Both the position numbers and the translations under genes were made by a program. Positions 15,619-24,469 of a stretch of DNA of 45,662 bases are shown in pieces. Positions within the stretch are counted from its first letter, which is position 1, and each line of letters begins with the position of its first letter. The stretch is taken from the NCBI RefSeq assembly GCF_023897065.1, contig NZ_JAMHIV010000053.1, positions 1-45,662 on the forward strand, in the 5' to 3' direction. The notes under the pieces were generated by a model that saw only the letters and a list, made by a program, of their open reading frames with translations, made no database searches and was not told the origin of the DNA. This stretch comes from Crossiella sp. SN42 (lineage in GTDB: Bacteria; Actinomycetota; Actinomycetes; Mycobacteriales; Pseudonocardiaceae).

Positions 15619-16881
15619 TCAGCGGGAGACGGCGACCTCGGCCGGGACCGCGCAGTCCGCGGCCGAGACCGAGGGCAGCGCGTCCCGCACGGTGCGCCGC
15701 CGCAGCCACACGCCACCGGCCAGCAGCAGACCGGCCACGGTCGCCGCGGCGAAGGCCAGCGGCGGGCCGGAGAGCTCGATCAGCTGGCCGCTGACCGACT
15801 GACCGGCGGCCAGGCCCAGCGTCACCGAGGTGATCACCCAGCCGAAGGCCTCGGTGGAGCTGCCCGCGGGGGCGACCTCGTCCACCGCCAGGGAGTGCGC
15901 GGTGGCCTGCGGGGTGATCAGGGTGCCGACCACCAGCAGCGCGATGGCCAGCCCGGCCAGCGAGGTCTGCCAGACCAGCAGCAGGATCAGCAGCGAGAAC
16001 GCGCCGAGCAGCACCGGCAGGCGCAGGTACATCGGGCGCGGCACCGGGCGCAGGCCGTAGAGCACGCCCGCGACCACCGAGCTGACCGACCACAGGCTCA
16101 GCAGCATGCCGCCCACCGAGCTGGGGTGACCGGCCGCGGTGACCGCGGCCGGGACCGCGATCTCGACGAAGCCGATGGTCACGCCGAAGCCGAAGGCGGC
16201 CAGCGCCACCGTGCGCATGCCGGGGTTGAGCACGCCGAACAGGCCGGTCCCGCCACGGGGCTCGGTGTTGCGACGCCAGGCCCGCACGGCCGGGGTGAGC
16301 GCGAAGCCGACCGCGCCGATGACCATCGAGCCCGCGCCGATCACCACGCCGGTGCCCGCCCACGGCAGCGCCATGAGCAGACCGGCGATGGCCGGGCCGA
16401 GGATGAAGAAGACCTCCATGCTGATCGCCTCGTAGGAGTAGGCGGCCTGCCGGGCCGGGCCCGGCGGCAGCAGCCTGCTCCACAGGCTTCGCGAGGAGGA
16501 GCTGACCGAGGGCTGGCTCACGCCGAGCGCGAGCGCGATCGGCATCAGCAACCACACCGGCGCGCCCGCCTCCACCGCGGTCACGCCCATGGTGGTGAAC
16601 AGGGCGAGCAGCGCGGCCGCGATGAGCAGCGGGCGGGTCGGGCCGAACCGGTCGACCAGGCGGCCCTGGACCACCGAGCCGATCGCGGCGCCGGTCAACG
16701 CCGAGGCGGAGACCAGGCCGGCCGCGGCGAAGGAGCCGGTGGCCTGCCGGACGTAGAGCATGAGCGCCAGCCCGACCATCGCGACCGGGAGGCGCCCGAG
16801 CAGCGCGGCCAGCACCGGGAGGCGGGCTGCCGGGGTGCTCAGGGCCGCGCGGTAGGACGCGAAAGACACAGACTGGGACAT
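15619..16881 (-). CDS. MFS transporter (drug-exporter type)
   Basis: A 420-residue protein with about 12 membrane helices. The segment RLVDRFGPTRPLLI after helix 2 is the MFS loop 2-3 signature (GxxxDRxGxR). The overall shape resembles small-molecule or sugar-efflux exporters of actinobacteria, often controlled by TetR-type repressors; the substrate is unknown. The ATG at 16881 is within 3 bases of an inverted repeat array (GTACCAG/CTGGTAC), so expression is probably repressed by a dedicated regulator. No such regulator gene lies next to it. Confidence 0.9.
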   Translation of the reverse strand: MSQSVSFASYRAALSTPAARLPVLAALLGRLPVAMVGLALMLYVRQATGSFAAAGLVSASALTGAAIGSVVQGRLVDRFGPTRPLLIAAALLALFTTMGVTAVEAGAPVWLLMPIALALGVSQPSVSSSSRSLWSRLLPPGPARQAAYSYEAISMEVFFILGPAIAGLLMALPWAGTGVVIGAGSMVIGAVGFALTPAVRAWRRNTEPRGGTGLFGVLNPGMRTVALAAFGFGVTIGFVEIAVPAAVTAAGHPSSVGGMLLSLWSVSSVVAGVLYGLRPVPRPMYLRLPVLLGAFSLLILLLVWQTSLAGLAIALLVVGTLITPQATAHSLAVDEVAPAGSSTEAFGWVITSVTLGLAAGQSVSGQLIELSGPPLAFAAATVAGLLLAGGVWLRRRTVRDALPSVSAADCAVPAEVAVSR

Positions 16882-16883
16882 GT

Positions 16884-16918
16884 GTACCAGTCTGTCAGCT
16901 CTGGTACGCGGGTACCAG
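16884..16918. promoter_or_regulatory. Operator-like repeats upstream of the MFS gene
   Basis: GTACCAG at 16884-16890, CTGGTAC at 16901-16907 and GTACCAG at 16912-16918. The last two form the palindrome CTGGTAC-GCGG-GTACCAG, typical in size for a TetR-family dimer site. The first two form a wider inverted repeat reaching to 3 bases from the start codon. Binding here would block the promoter directly. Confidence 0.6.
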
Positions 16919-17179
16919 TTATTTTCCGGTGCGGTTGGTCACGACACGCTGAGTCACGATGTTGTAACGAACGTCCGGGTTTCGGGTGAATCCACGCAAC
17001 TCCGGCAGGGACTTCGCCGTCCTTGAGGGTGACAGCGCTTGAACAAAACCGCTGGAAGACCCACTGTTGGCGCTGTGCCCGTCATAACTGGGCTGCTCAG
17101 GCATCCAACAGGCACATGCTTCACAATCGAACTTGAAAAAGTTCCCTCGGCGACCGGTTCGGGGCCGGGCCAAGGGACC
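16919..17179. other. Non-coding stretch between the MFS and crp genes
   Basis: About 260 bases of visibly lower G+C than the neighbours. A minus-strand frame ending at 16919 exists (tail VRYNIVTQRVVTNRTGK), but its codon ends are not G/C biased and its upstream part overlaps crp, so I do not call it a gene. No tRNA, riboswitch or repeat was recognised. It may hold an unannotated small RNA. Confidence 0.4.
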
Positions 17180-17255
17180 GCGTGGCTGGTCGGGGGATTG
17201 GCCACGCACCAAAAGGAGGCTGGCGCGCCGCGTCGGGGGCGGCGTCCAGCCTCCT
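17180..17255 (-). terminator. Tandem hairpins downstream of crp
   Basis: AGGAGGCTGG (17214-17223) pairs with CCAGCCTCCT (17246-17255), with a further partly paired GC-rich interior. A second hairpin GCGTGGC/GCCACGC (17180-17186 with 17201-17207) follows. On the minus strand, after the crp stop at 17281, the first hairpin is followed by TTTTGG. Confidence 0.75.
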
Positions 17256-17280
17256 CTTGTGTCTTGCGTTCTTTGAAGTG

Positions 17281-17955
17281 CTACCGCGCCCGGCGCGCCA
17301 TCCGCTCCGGGTCCAGGATCAGCACGCTCTTGCCCTCCAGCCGCAACCAGCCACGGTGGGCGAAGTCGGCCAGCGCCTTGTTCACGGTCTCCCGCGAGGC
17401 GCCGACGAACTGCGCGATCTCCTCCTGTGTCAGGTCGTGGGTGACCCGCAACAGGCCACCCTCCTGGCTGCCAAAACGCTGCGCGAACTGCAACAACGCC
17501 TTGGCAACCCGACCGGGCACATCGGTGAAGATCAGGTCGGCCAGCATGTTGTTCGTCCGGCGCAGCCTTCTGGCCAGCACCCGGAGCAGCTGCTCCGCGA
17601 TCTCCGGCCGTTTGTTGATCCACTCGCGGAGCGCAGGCCGATCCATGGTCAGCGCACGCACCTCGGTCACCGTGGTGGCCGTGGAAGTCCTCGGTCCCGG
17701 ATCGAAGATGGACATCTCGCCGAACATGTCGGAAGGCCCCATGATGGCCAGCAGGTTCTCCCTGCCGTCCGGCGACTTGCGCCCGAGCTTCACCTTTCCC
17801 GACTGCAGGATGTACAGCCGGTCGCCGGGCTCTCCTTCCGCGAAGATCACATGGCTGCGCGGGAAGTCCACAGCCTCCAAAGAACTGGCCAGCGCCTCAG
17901 CGGCAGCCTGATCCACGCCCTGGAAGATGCCCGCGCGGGCCAGGGTCTCGTCCAC
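17281..17955 (-). CDS. crp: Crp/Fnr-family cAMP receptor protein
   Basis: A 224-residue global regulator equivalent to Mycobacterium Rv3676 and Streptomyces Crp. The N-terminal cyclic-nucleotide domain (about 10-120) has [20 protein letters not shown] and the cAMP pocket GE (79-80) with RT (89-90). A long dimer helix follows (about 110-140). The C-terminal winged helix has the recognition element [20 protein letters not shown] (176-195). An AGGAGG ribosome site precedes the ATG. Tandem hairpins follow the stop. A candidate Crp site (GTG-N8-CAC) lies upstream of acs in this window. Confidence 0.96.
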   Translation of the reverse strand: MDETLARAGIFQGVDQAAAEALASSLEAVDFPRSHVIFAEGEPGDRLYILQSGKVKLGRKSPDGRENLLAIMGPSDMFGEMSIFDPGPRTSTATTVTEVRALTMDRPALREWINKRPEIAEQLLRVLARRLRRTNNMLADLIFTDVPGRVAKALLQFAQRFGSQEGGLLRVTHDLTQEEIAQFVGASRETVNKALADFAHRGWLRLEGKSVLILDPERMARRAR

Positions 17956-18064
17956 CTCGTCCCTCCTGTCGAGACGCGGCGGTCACGTGTTCTCGCCGTA
18001 GCCACTGGAGCGGGCCACGACGACGTGCCGCCGATCACTCCGAGCAGTCTAGGACGTCATCCGG

Positions 18065-18343
18065 CTAGGGTCGGCTACGGACACGGCGTGGCCGTCGCTG
18101 GGCCCCCCGTCCGCCGAGTCTCCGGAGCCGGAAAAGTTCCAGCGCCCGGCCGATGCCGTGCCCGTACAGGGCACGCACCTCATCCGGACGGGCCTTCTCC
18201 AGAAACTCCTCGACCTCGTCCTCTTGCACGGCAACATGCCGCAGCCGGTCCTCCACGCGCTCCATGAACAGCGCGAAGAACATCACCATCAGCGGAACGA
18301 CGAGTACAAACCAGGCAGCCATGATGAGCCGATAGTGGCCCAT
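18065..18343 (-). CDS. Small conserved membrane protein next to nth/crp
   Basis: 92 residues from the ATG at 18343, with a GGAGGG ribosome site. One strongly hydrophobic segment lies near the N-terminus (about 6-27: LIMAAWFVLVVPLMVMFFAL). An acidic region follows (VQEDEVEEFLEKARPDEV), then a basic C-terminus. A small membrane protein occurs at this place between crp and nth in mycobacteria (Rv3675). Function unknown. The acidic part is predicted cytoplasmic. Confidence 0.75.
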   Translation of the reverse strand: MGHYRLIMAAWFVLVVPLMVMFFALFMERVEDRLRHVAVQEDEVEEFLEKARPDEVRALYGHGIGRALELFRLRRLGGRGAQRRPRRVRSRP

Positions 18344-18381
18344 ACACCCTCCGTAAGCGCCACCGGGGTCCCCCACGGACG

Positions 18382-18410
18382 TAAACACCTTCGTGTGCAG
18401 TCCGTAGGCT
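18382..18410 (+). promoter_or_regulatory. Predicted nth promoter
   Basis: TAAACA (18382-18387) and TAGGCT (18405-18410) are 17 bases apart. The -10 ends 6 bases before the GTG at 18417, predicting a leaderless mRNA. Confidence 0.5.
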
Positions 18411-18416
18411 GATGGG

Positions 18417-19181
18417 GTGGCAGCAGAGGTTTCCCGGCTGGCGTTGGTGCGACGAGTGCGGCGCATGGTGCGGGCGCTCGCCGAGGGCTACCCGGACGCG
18501 CACTGCGAGCTCGACTTCACCAACCCGCTGGAACTGGCCGTGGCCACCATCCTGTCCGCCCAGTGCACGGACAAGCGGGTGAACGAGGTCACACCCGCCC
18601 TGTTCGCCAGGTACCGCACCGCGGCGGACTACGCGGGCGCGGACCGCGCGGAGCTGGAGGAGTACATCCGGCCCACCGGCTTCTTCCGCAACAAGGCCGC
18701 CTCGATCATGGGCCTGGGCGCCGCGCTGGTGGAGAAACACGCTGGTCAGGTGCCCAAGCGGCTGGTCGACCTTGTGCAGCTGCCCGGGGTGGGCCGCAAG
18801 ACCGCCAACGTCATCCTGGGCAACGCCTTCGGGGTGCCCGGCATCACCGTGGACACCCACTTCGGCCGGCTGGTGCGCCGCTGGGGCTGGACCACCGAAA
18901 CCGACCCGGTGAAGGTCGAGAAGATCATCGGCGAGCTGGTCCCGCGCAAGGAGTGGACCATGCTCTCGCACTGGATCATCTTCCACGGCCGCCGCGTCTG
19001 CCACGCCCGCAAACCCGCCTGCGGGGCCTGCTTCCTGGCCAAGGAGTGCCCCTCCTACGGCGAGGGCGAGCTGGACCCGGTCAAGGCCGCCGAGCTGGTC
19101 AAGGGCCCGGAGGCGCCGCACCTGCTGGCCCTGGCCGAGCGGGAGCGGGCGCCGCGCCGGAAGACGGGTGCCGCTCGGTGA
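18417..19181 (+). CDS. nth: Endonuclease III
   Basis: A 254-residue DNA glycosylase/AP lyase that removes oxidised pyrimidines in base excision repair. The helix-hairpin-helix [14 protein letters not shown] (122-135) contains catalytic Lys128, and the catalytic Asp146 lies in [10 protein letters not shown]. The [4Fe-4S] cluster motif is Cys195-x6-Cys202-x2-Cys205-x5-Cys211. The GTG start at 18417 has no ribosome site but a well-placed -10. The stop overlaps the thioredoxin-like gene by 4 bases, beginning a tight four-gene unit (nth, TlpA-like, NUDIX, MarP-like). Confidence 0.96.
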   Translation: MAAEVSRLALVRRVRRMVRALAEGYPDAHCELDFTNPLELAVATILSAQCTDKRVNEVTPALFARYRTAADYAGADRAELEEYIRPTGFFRNKAASIMGLGAALVEKHAGQVPKRLVDLVQLPGVGRKTANVILGNAFGVPGITVDTHFGRLVRRWGWTTETDPVKVEKIIGELVPRKEWTMLSHWIIFHGRRVCHARKPACGACFLAKECPSYGEGELDPVKAAELVKGPEAPHLLALAERERAPRRKTGAAR

Positions 19182-19801
19182 TCCCCCGGGTGCGGTGGTT
19201 CGTGCTGATCGTGGTGCTGGTGGTGGCCGCGGTCATCGCGCTGTGGCCGCGAAACCCCGAGGTCCCGCAGGCAGGCGCCGAGCGGACCACGGCGGCCGAG
19301 CCCGACCTGGCCCCCTACCGGGACAAGGCCAAGCTCGCGCCCTGCCCGCAGCCGGGACCCACCGACGGCGTGGTCGCGCAGCTCTCCGGCGTCCGGGTGC
19401 CCTGCCTGGGCCAGGAGGGCGTCACCGACCTCGGCCACGCCCTCAGCGGCAAGGCCACCCTGGTCAACGTGTGGGCCACCTGGTGCACCCCGTGCCGCGA
19501 CGAACTGCCCGTGCTGGCCGAGTACGCGGCGGGCGAGGGCGCGGTGCCGGTGCTCGGGCTTCAGGTGCGCAACGATGGCCGGGCCGCCGGGCTGGAGCTG
19601 CTGGCGGCGCTCAACGTCCGGCTGCCCTCGGTGGCCGACGCGGACGGCGCCGCGGCCGCCGCGCTCAAGCTGCCGCCGGTGCTGCCCGCCAGCTACCTGG
19701 TGCGCCCGGACGGCGAGATCCGCAGAATCACCGACCCGCTGCTGTTCACCTCGGCCGAGCAGGTGCGCAAGGCGGTCGCCGACAACCTGGGGGGCGCGTG
19801 A
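19178..19801 (+). CDS. TlpA-like membrane-anchored thioredoxin
   Basis: 207 residues from the GTG at 19178. An N-terminal membrane anchor (about 6-24: [16 protein letters not shown]) is followed by an extracellular thioredoxin fold with active site [14 protein letters not shown] further cysteine pair (APCPQPG and VPCLGQ) precedes the fold. The cis-proline region is [16 protein letters not shown]. Likely reduces disulfides of exported proteins. It corresponds to Rv3673c in Mycobacterium. The 4-base overlaps with nth upstream and the NUDIX gene downstream show translational coupling. Confidence 0.92.
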   Translation: MIPRVRWFVLIVVLVVAAVIALWPRNPEVPQAGAERTTAAEPDLAPYRDKAKLAPCPQPGPTDGVVAQLSGVRVPCLGQEGVTDLGHALSGKATLVNVWATWCTPCRDELPVLAEYAAGEGAVPVLGLQVRNDGRAAGLELLAALNVRLPSVADADGAAAAALKLPPVLPASYLVRPDGEIRRITDPLLFTSAEQVRKAVADNLGGA

Positions 19802-20502
19802 GTACCCACGGACCACTTGTCGACCCGGCCGAGCTGCCCGACTGGCTCGCCCCGCTGGTCAAGACGACCGCGGAGATCGACCACTCGGCGTTCACCCGGT
19901 TCAACCCCAAGGCCGGGCCGGACGTGCGCAAGGCCGCGGTGCTGATCCTGCTCGGCGAGGAACACCCCGGCGCGGGCCCGGACGTGCTGCTGATCCGCCG
20001 CGCGGACGGCCTCAACTCCCACCCCGGCCAGGTCAGCTTCCCCGGCGGCGCGGTCGACCCCACCGACGCCGACGTGGTCGAGGCGGCGCTGCGCGAGGCC
20101 CAGGAGGAGGCCGGGGTGCTGCCGGAGAGCGTGCGCCCGGTCGCGCTGCTGCCCGAGCTCTACATCACGCCCAGCGGGTTCATGGTCACCTCGGTGCTCG
20201 GGCACTGGGAGAAGCCCGGCCCGGTCGCCCCGGTGGACTTCGGCGAGACCGCCGCGGTGGCCAGGGTGCCCATCGCCTACCTGGCCGACCCGGCCAACCG
20301 GTTCAAGGTCCGGCACTCCTCCGGCTGGCTCGGTCCCGCCTTCGCCGTGCCGGGCATGCTGGTCTGGGGTTTCACCGCCGGACTGCTCGCCGGGGTCATC
20401 AAGCTGGCCGGCTGGGAGCAACCGTGGGACGAGAAGGACGTCAGAGACCTTGAGGCGTCCTGGCGGGCCGTCGAGCAGCTGGCAGGCGAGGAGAGCGCGT
20501 GA
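19798..20502 (+). CDS. NUDIX hydrolase, CoA pyrophosphatase type
   Basis: 234 residues from the GTG at 19798. The CoA-pyrophosphatase signature LNSHPGQVSFPGGAVDP is followed directly by the NUDIX box (GGAVD to REAQEEAGV). The NudL/NUDT7 branch hydrolyses CoA and its oxidised or acyl forms to 4'-phosphopantetheine and 3',5'-ADP. The segment ITPSGFMVTSVLG is also typical. Cytoplasmic. Overlaps both neighbours by 4 bases, in the same order as Rv3672c beside marP in Mycobacterium. Confidence 0.92.
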   Translation: MSTHGPLVDPAELPDWLAPLVKTTAEIDHSAFTRFNPKAGPDVRKAAVLILLGEEHPGAGPDVLLIRRADGLNSHPGQVSFPGGAVDPTDADVVEAALREAQEEAGVLPESVRPVALLPELYITPSGFMVTSVLGHWEKPGPVAPVDFGETAAVARVPIAYLADPANRFKVRHSSGWLGPAFAVPGMLVWGFTAGLLAGVIKLAGWEQPWDEKDVRDLEASWRAVEQLAGEESA

Positions 20503-21683
20503 ACTGGGTCGACCTCCTGGTGCTGCTGCTGGCACTCGTGGCGGCGTTGTCCGGGGCCAGGCAGGGCGTGATCATCGCCGCGCCCGCGATCCTGGGCGCG
20601 CTCGGCGGCGCGCTGCTCGGCCTGGTGCTGGCGCCGATCGCGGTCGCCCAGTTCACCAACGTCACCGTGCGGGTGGTGGTGCTGGTCGCGGTGATCGTGC
20701 TGCTCGCGGTGCTCGGTGAGACCCTGGGCGTGCTGATCGGGCGGCCACTGCGGGAGAAAATCCACCAGTCCCGGATCGTCTGGCTGGACAACACCCTGGG
20801 CGCGATCACCCAGGGCGCGGTGGTCTTCGTGGTGGCCTGGCTGCTCGCGGTGCCGCTGACCTCGGTGGCCGGCCTGCCCGGCCTGTCCTCGGCGGTCAAG
20901 GGCTCGGCCGTGCTGGGCACCGTGGACGAGGTGATGCCGCAGGCGGGCAAGGACCTCTCCGGCGAGCTGCGGCGGCTGCTCAACGTCTCCGGCTTCCCGA
21001 CCATGCTCGACCCGTTCAGCACCACCCCGCGCACCGACGTCGGCCCCGCGGACGCCGCGCTGGGCAACAGCCCGGTGGCCAAGCAGGTCCAGGCCAGCGT
21101 GCTCAAGGTCAGGGCACAGGCCTCGTCCTGCTCCAGGGCGCTGGAGGGCACCGGCTTCGTGGTCGCCCGCGGCCGGGTGATGACCAACGCGCACGTGGTG
21201 GCCGGCGCGGACACGGTGGCCGTGGAGGTCGGCCGCGGGCAGTTCGACGCCACCGTGGTGCACTACGACCCGCAGACCGACCTGGCCGTGCTGGACGTGC
21301 CCGACCTGACCGCCGCGGCGCTGCCCTTCGCCCCCGCCGACGCCAAGTCCGGCCAGGACGGCATCGTGCTCGGCTACCCGCTGGACGGCCCGTACACCGC
21401 CACCGCGGCCCGCGTGCGGGACCGGATCCAGCTGCGCGGCCCGGACATCTACGAGTCCCGCACCGTGACCAGGGACGTCTACACCGTGCGCGGCACCGTG
21501 CGCAGCGGCAACTCCGGCGGCCCGCTGGTCGACCCGCAGGGCCGGGTGCTCGGCGTGGTCTTCGGCGCGGCCGTGGACGACCAGGAGACCGGGTTCGTGC
21601 TCACCGCGGACGAGGTCGCCGACGAGGTCAAGAACGCGCCGGGCATGACCCGGCGGGTCTCCACCGGGGCCTGCGCGCGCTGA
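20499..21683 (+). CDS. marP: MarP-like membrane serine protease
   Basis: 394 residues. The N-terminal CvpA-like part has four predicted helices (about 3-20, 25-50, 57-80, 100-122). The C-terminal trypsin-fold domain has the triad His232 (TNAHVV), Asp261 (TDLAVLDV) and Ser339 (SGNSGGPL). Cys211 and Cys392 are placed like the disulfide-forming pair of the mycobacterial MarP (Rv3671c), which keeps periplasmic homeostasis in acid and oxidative stress by activating a peptidoglycan hydrolase. GTG start overlapping the NUDIX stop by 4 bases. Last gene of the nth unit. Confidence 0.93.
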   Translation: MNWVDLLVLLLALVAALSGARQGVIIAAPAILGALGGALLGLVLAPIAVAQFTNVTVRVVVLVAVIVLLAVLGETLGVLIGRPLREKIHQSRIVWLDNTLGAITQGAVVFVVAWLLAVPLTSVAGLPGLSSAVKGSAVLGTVDEVMPQAGKDLSGELRRLLNVSGFPTMLDPFSTTPRTDVGPADAALGNSPVAKQVQASVLKVRAQASSCSRALEGTGFVVARGRVMTNAHVVAGADTVAVEVGRGQFDATVVHYDPQTDLAVLDVPDLTAAALPFAPADAKSGQDGIVLGYPLDGPYTATAARVRDRIQLRGPDIYESRTVTRDVYTVRGTVRSGNSGGPLVDPQGRVLGVVFGAAVDDQETGFVLTADEVADEVKNAPGMTRRVSTGACAR

Positions 21684-22208
21684 TCAGGCGCTCTGCTGCT
21701 GCTGTTCCTCCGCGCCGCCACCGCGGCGGGGGATCAGCTGCGAGGTGTCCTTGAGCGTCTCGATGGTCCGCTTGGGGCCGCGGATGGTGCGCACCCTGCG
21801 GTAACCGAGGAAGCCGAACAGGCCCGCGGTGACCAGCATCAGCACGAACACGATGCCGAACCCGCCCCAGCGCGGCAGCCACACCGACAGCAGCTCGCCA
21901 AGGGTGAAGAACAGGAAGAACAGGCTGAAGGCGAGCACGGCCAGGGCGAGGATGAAGTACACGCTGCCCTTGACGCCCTTCTTCACCTCCGCGCCCAGCT
22001 CGGTCTTGGCGAGCTCCAGCTCGCTGCGGATCAGTGTCGACAGGTGGGTGGTCGCCTCGCGGACCAGGCCGCCGATCGACTGCTCACCTGGCGCGGCCTC
22101 GAAGTCCGACAGCGGGATGGACGGGACGGGCGGCAGCCCGGCGCCGTCGGGGCTGCTGCCGCTGGCGTTGTGCTGGGCGCGGGTCACGCCGGACATGTTG
22201 CCATGCAC
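21684..22208 (-). CDS. Phage-holin-like membrane protein (DUF1469 type)
   Basis: 174 residues from the GTG at 22208, or 170 from the ATG at 22196. A low-complexity N-terminus is followed by GGLVREATTHLSTLIRSELE and LAKTELGAEV, the conserved amphipathic helix of actinobacterial 'phage holin family' proteins. Two membrane helices follow (about 85-107 and 117-138), with RRVRTIRGPKRTIETLKDT after them. Despite the family name no lysis role is expected. It is similar to Rv3669, next to marP. It begins 4 bases after the nhaA stop, hence an operon with nhaA. Confidence 0.82.
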   Translation of the reverse strand: MHGNMSGVTRAQHNASGSSPDGAGLPPVPSIPLSDFEAAPGEQSIGGLVREATTHLSTLIRSELELAKTELGAEVKKGVKGSVYFILALAVLAFSLFFLFFTLGELLSVWLPRWGGFGIVFVLMLVTAGLFGFLGYRRVRTIRGPKRTIETLKDTSQLIPRRGGGAEEQQQQSA

Positions 22209-22212
22209 CCGC

Positions 22213-23421
22213 TCAGTCCACAGTTTCCGTGTCCCGGTGCGCCTTGCTCCGGCGCACCAGCATCAGCGCGGCCAGCAGCGCGGCCGCCGCGGAGGCCACC
22301 AGCACCGCGGCCTTGGCCACCTCGGCCTCGGCCGGTGGCAGCGCCAGCTCGGCGATGAGCAGGCTCACGGTGAACCCGACCCCGCCGAGCATGGCCACCG
22401 CGGCCATGTCCCGCCAGGTCAGCTCGTCCGGCTTGGTGGCCAGCTTCAGCTTCACCGCGACGTAGGTGAAGCCGAAGATGCCCAGCAGCTTGCCCACCAG
22501 CAGCCCGGCGATCACCGCCAGCGCGATCGGGTCCTGGGTGAGCATCCGCAGCGCGTCCGCGCCGATCGGCACCCCGGCGGCGAAGAGCGCGAACACCGGC
22601 ACCGCCAGCCCCGCCGACCACGGCTGCAACCGGTGCTCCAGCCGCAGCGCGGGCGCCTCCCGCTCGTACGGGTCGGGCCGGACCCTGGTCAGCAGGCCCA
22701 GCGCCACCCCGGCGATGGTGGCGTGGATGCCGCAGGCGTGCACCGCGTACCAGGTGAGCAGGCCGATCGGCACGTACAGCCAGGAGCTGCGGATCCGCTT
22801 GTGCTGCAGGTAGGCGTACAACGCGCACAGCAGGATCGCCGCGCCGAAGGCGAGCAGGTCGAACTTGGCGGTGAAGGCGACCGCGATCACCGCGATGGCG
22901 CCCAGGTCGTCCACCACGGCCAGGCTGAGCAGGAAGATCCGCGCGCTGCTGGGCATGCCGGAGCCGGTCAGCGCGAGCACGCCGAGGGCGAAGGCGATGT
23001 CGGTGGCCACCGGGATGGCCCAGGCCCCTTCGGCGCCGGGGGTGCCCGCGGAGATCGCCAGCGCGATCATGGCGGGCACCATCATGCCGCCCATCGCGGC
23101 GATCACCGGCAGCAGCGCCGAGCGCAGGTCGGCCAGCTCGCCCACCACCAGCTCGCGCTTGAGCTCAAGGCCGACCACGAAGAAGAACAGCGCGAGCAGC
23201 CCGTCCTTGGCCCACTCGCCCACGGTCAGGTTGAGGTGCAGGGCCGCCGGGCCGATCTCGAGGTCGCGCAGTGCCCGGAAGGACTCGCCCCACGGCGAGT
23301 TGGCCCACAGCAGGGCGATCGCGGTGGCGGCCAGCAGCACAAAACCACCGACGGTCTCGATGCGCAGGTAGCGGGCGAACTCGGCGGCGGCGGCCTTGGG
23401 GCGGGGCAGACGAGCAAGCAC
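22213..23421 (-). CDS. nhaA: Na+/H+ antiporter NhaA
   Basis: 402 residues from the GTG at 23421, with about 12 membrane helices. The family signatures are LFFFVVGLELKREL, PVATDIAFALGVLAL and VVDDLGAIAVIAV, the last containing the Asp pair that binds Na+ and protons. GIHATIAGVALGLL and AMLGGVGFTVSLLI are further conserved blocks. Exchanges internal Na+ for external protons, giving sodium and alkaline pH tolerance. Streptomyces also carries an nhaA beside acs in this region. Confidence 0.94.
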   Translation of the reverse strand: MLARLPRPKAAAAEFARYLRIETVGGFVLLAATAIALLWANSPWGESFRALRDLEIGPAALHLNLTVGEWAKDGLLALFFFVVGLELKRELVVGELADLRSALLPVIAAMGGMMVPAMIALAISAGTPGAEGAWAIPVATDIAFALGVLALTGSGMPSSARIFLLSLAVVDDLGAIAVIAVAFTAKFDLLAFGAAILLCALYAYLQHKRIRSSWLYVPIGLLTWYAVHACGIHATIAGVALGLLTRVRPDPYEREAPALRLEHRLQPWSAGLAVPVFALFAAGVPIGADALRMLTQDPIALAVIAGLLVGKLLGIFGFTYVAVKLKLATKPDELTWRDMAAVAMLGGVGFTVSLLIAELALPPAEAEVAKAAVLVASAAAALLAALMLVRRSKAHRDTETVD

Positions 23422-23571
23422 GGGCGGCTCCAGAGGGGTCGACGAAGACTGTCGCCGACCAGACTTCCCGGCACACCCTGACGGAATCTTAACGCCACGA
23501 CCGGCCGGAATATAGGTGCTTAGCACAACGAAGTGACCCAAAGCACCAGGACAGAGCCGCCGCGGCCTGCC

Positions 23572-23577
23572 TAGGGT
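23572..23577 (+). promoter_or_regulatory. -10 element TAGGGT for the TauE/SafE gene
   Basis: TAGGGT ends 6 bases before the GTG at 23584, predicting a leaderless mRNA. Confidence 0.4.
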
Positions 23578-23583
23578 CGAGGC

Positions 23584-24378
23584 GTGCCGCCGAAGGAGTC
23601 CGAGCGCCCGCAGGCCCTGCGGCTGATCCTCATCGGCCTGGCCGCCGGGGTGCTCGCCGGGCTGTTCGGGGTGGGCGGCGGCATGGTGATCGTGCCCGCG
23701 CTGACCGCGCTGTGCGGCCGGGACCAGCGGCAGGCGGTGGGCACCTCGGTGATGGCCATCGGCCCGCTGGCCATCTCCGGCACGGTCGGCTACCTGGCCG
23801 CGGGCGAGGTGGACGTCTTCGTCGCGGTGCCGCTGGCGCTGGGCACCATGATCGGCGCCTGGCTGGGCGCGGCGCTGCTGGACCGCTTCCCGCTGGCCCT
23901 GCTGCGCTGGCTGTACGCGGTGCTCGCGCTGGTCACCGCGATCCGCTTCCTCACCGGCCCCGGCATCACCGCCGGTCAGGTCGAGCACGACCTGCTCGCG
24001 CTGTCCCTGCTCATCCCGATCGGCGTGCCCATCGGCGTGCTGGCCGGGCTGACCGGCATCGGCGGCAGCACCGCGATGGTGCCGGTGATGCAGCTGGGCT
24101 ACGGCCTCGGCTCGGCCATGGCCAAGGGCACCTCGCTGCTGGTGGTGCTGCCCTCCTCGGTGCTGGGCGCCTGGCGCAACCTGCGCAACGGCAACGGCTC
24201 GCCGCGCGACGCCTGCTGGATCGGCGGCGCGGGCATGGCCACCGCGGTCGCCACCAGCTTCCTCTCGGTGGCACTTGATCCCAGAATGTCCGATTTGCTC
24301 TTCGGTGGGCTGCTGGTGCTGGTTGCGATTCGGACAGTTTGGCCGGATGTCCGGCGGATGTGCACTCGTTCGGGCTAG
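23584..24378 (+). CDS. TauE/SafE-family anion exporter
   Basis: 264 residues with about 8 membrane helices and the duplicated family motif: [20 protein letters not shown] in the first half and [20 protein letters not shown] in the second. Family members export sulfite, sulfonates or related organic anions. The substrate cannot be told, and no sulfur metabolism genes are adjacent. Monocistronic between nhaA (divergent) and the proline-rich protein. Confidence 0.9.
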   Translation: MPPKESERPQALRLILIGLAAGVLAGLFGVGGGMVIVPALTALCGRDQRQAVGTSVMAIGPLAISGTVGYLAAGEVDVFVAVPLALGTMIGAWLGAALLDRFPLALLRWLYAVLALVTAIRFLTGPGITAGQVEHDLLALSLLIPIGVPIGVLAGLTGIGGSTAMVPVMQLGYGLGSAMAKGTSLLVVLPSSVLGAWRNLRNGNGSPRDACWIGGAGMATAVATSFLSVALDPRMSDLLFGGLLVLVAIRTVWPDVRRMCTRSG

Positions 24379-24469
24379 CCTGCGCGGCTGATGGGTTCGG
24401 TGGAACGGACGGGCGGTCCGCTGCGTCGACTCCTTCGACCGGGCCAGCGAGTGACTGGGGAAGACCAAG

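Noticed and set aside
16919-17623. Minus-strand frame ending in VRYNIVTQRVVTNRTGK as a gene
   Set aside because: It overlaps crp in another frame, its codons lack the strong G/C third-position bias of the neighbours, and no start with a ribosome site or -10 fits.
21684-22208. Prophage holin
   Set aside because: The family name is misleading. The gene is coupled to nhaA in a conserved chromosomal order and no phage genes are near.
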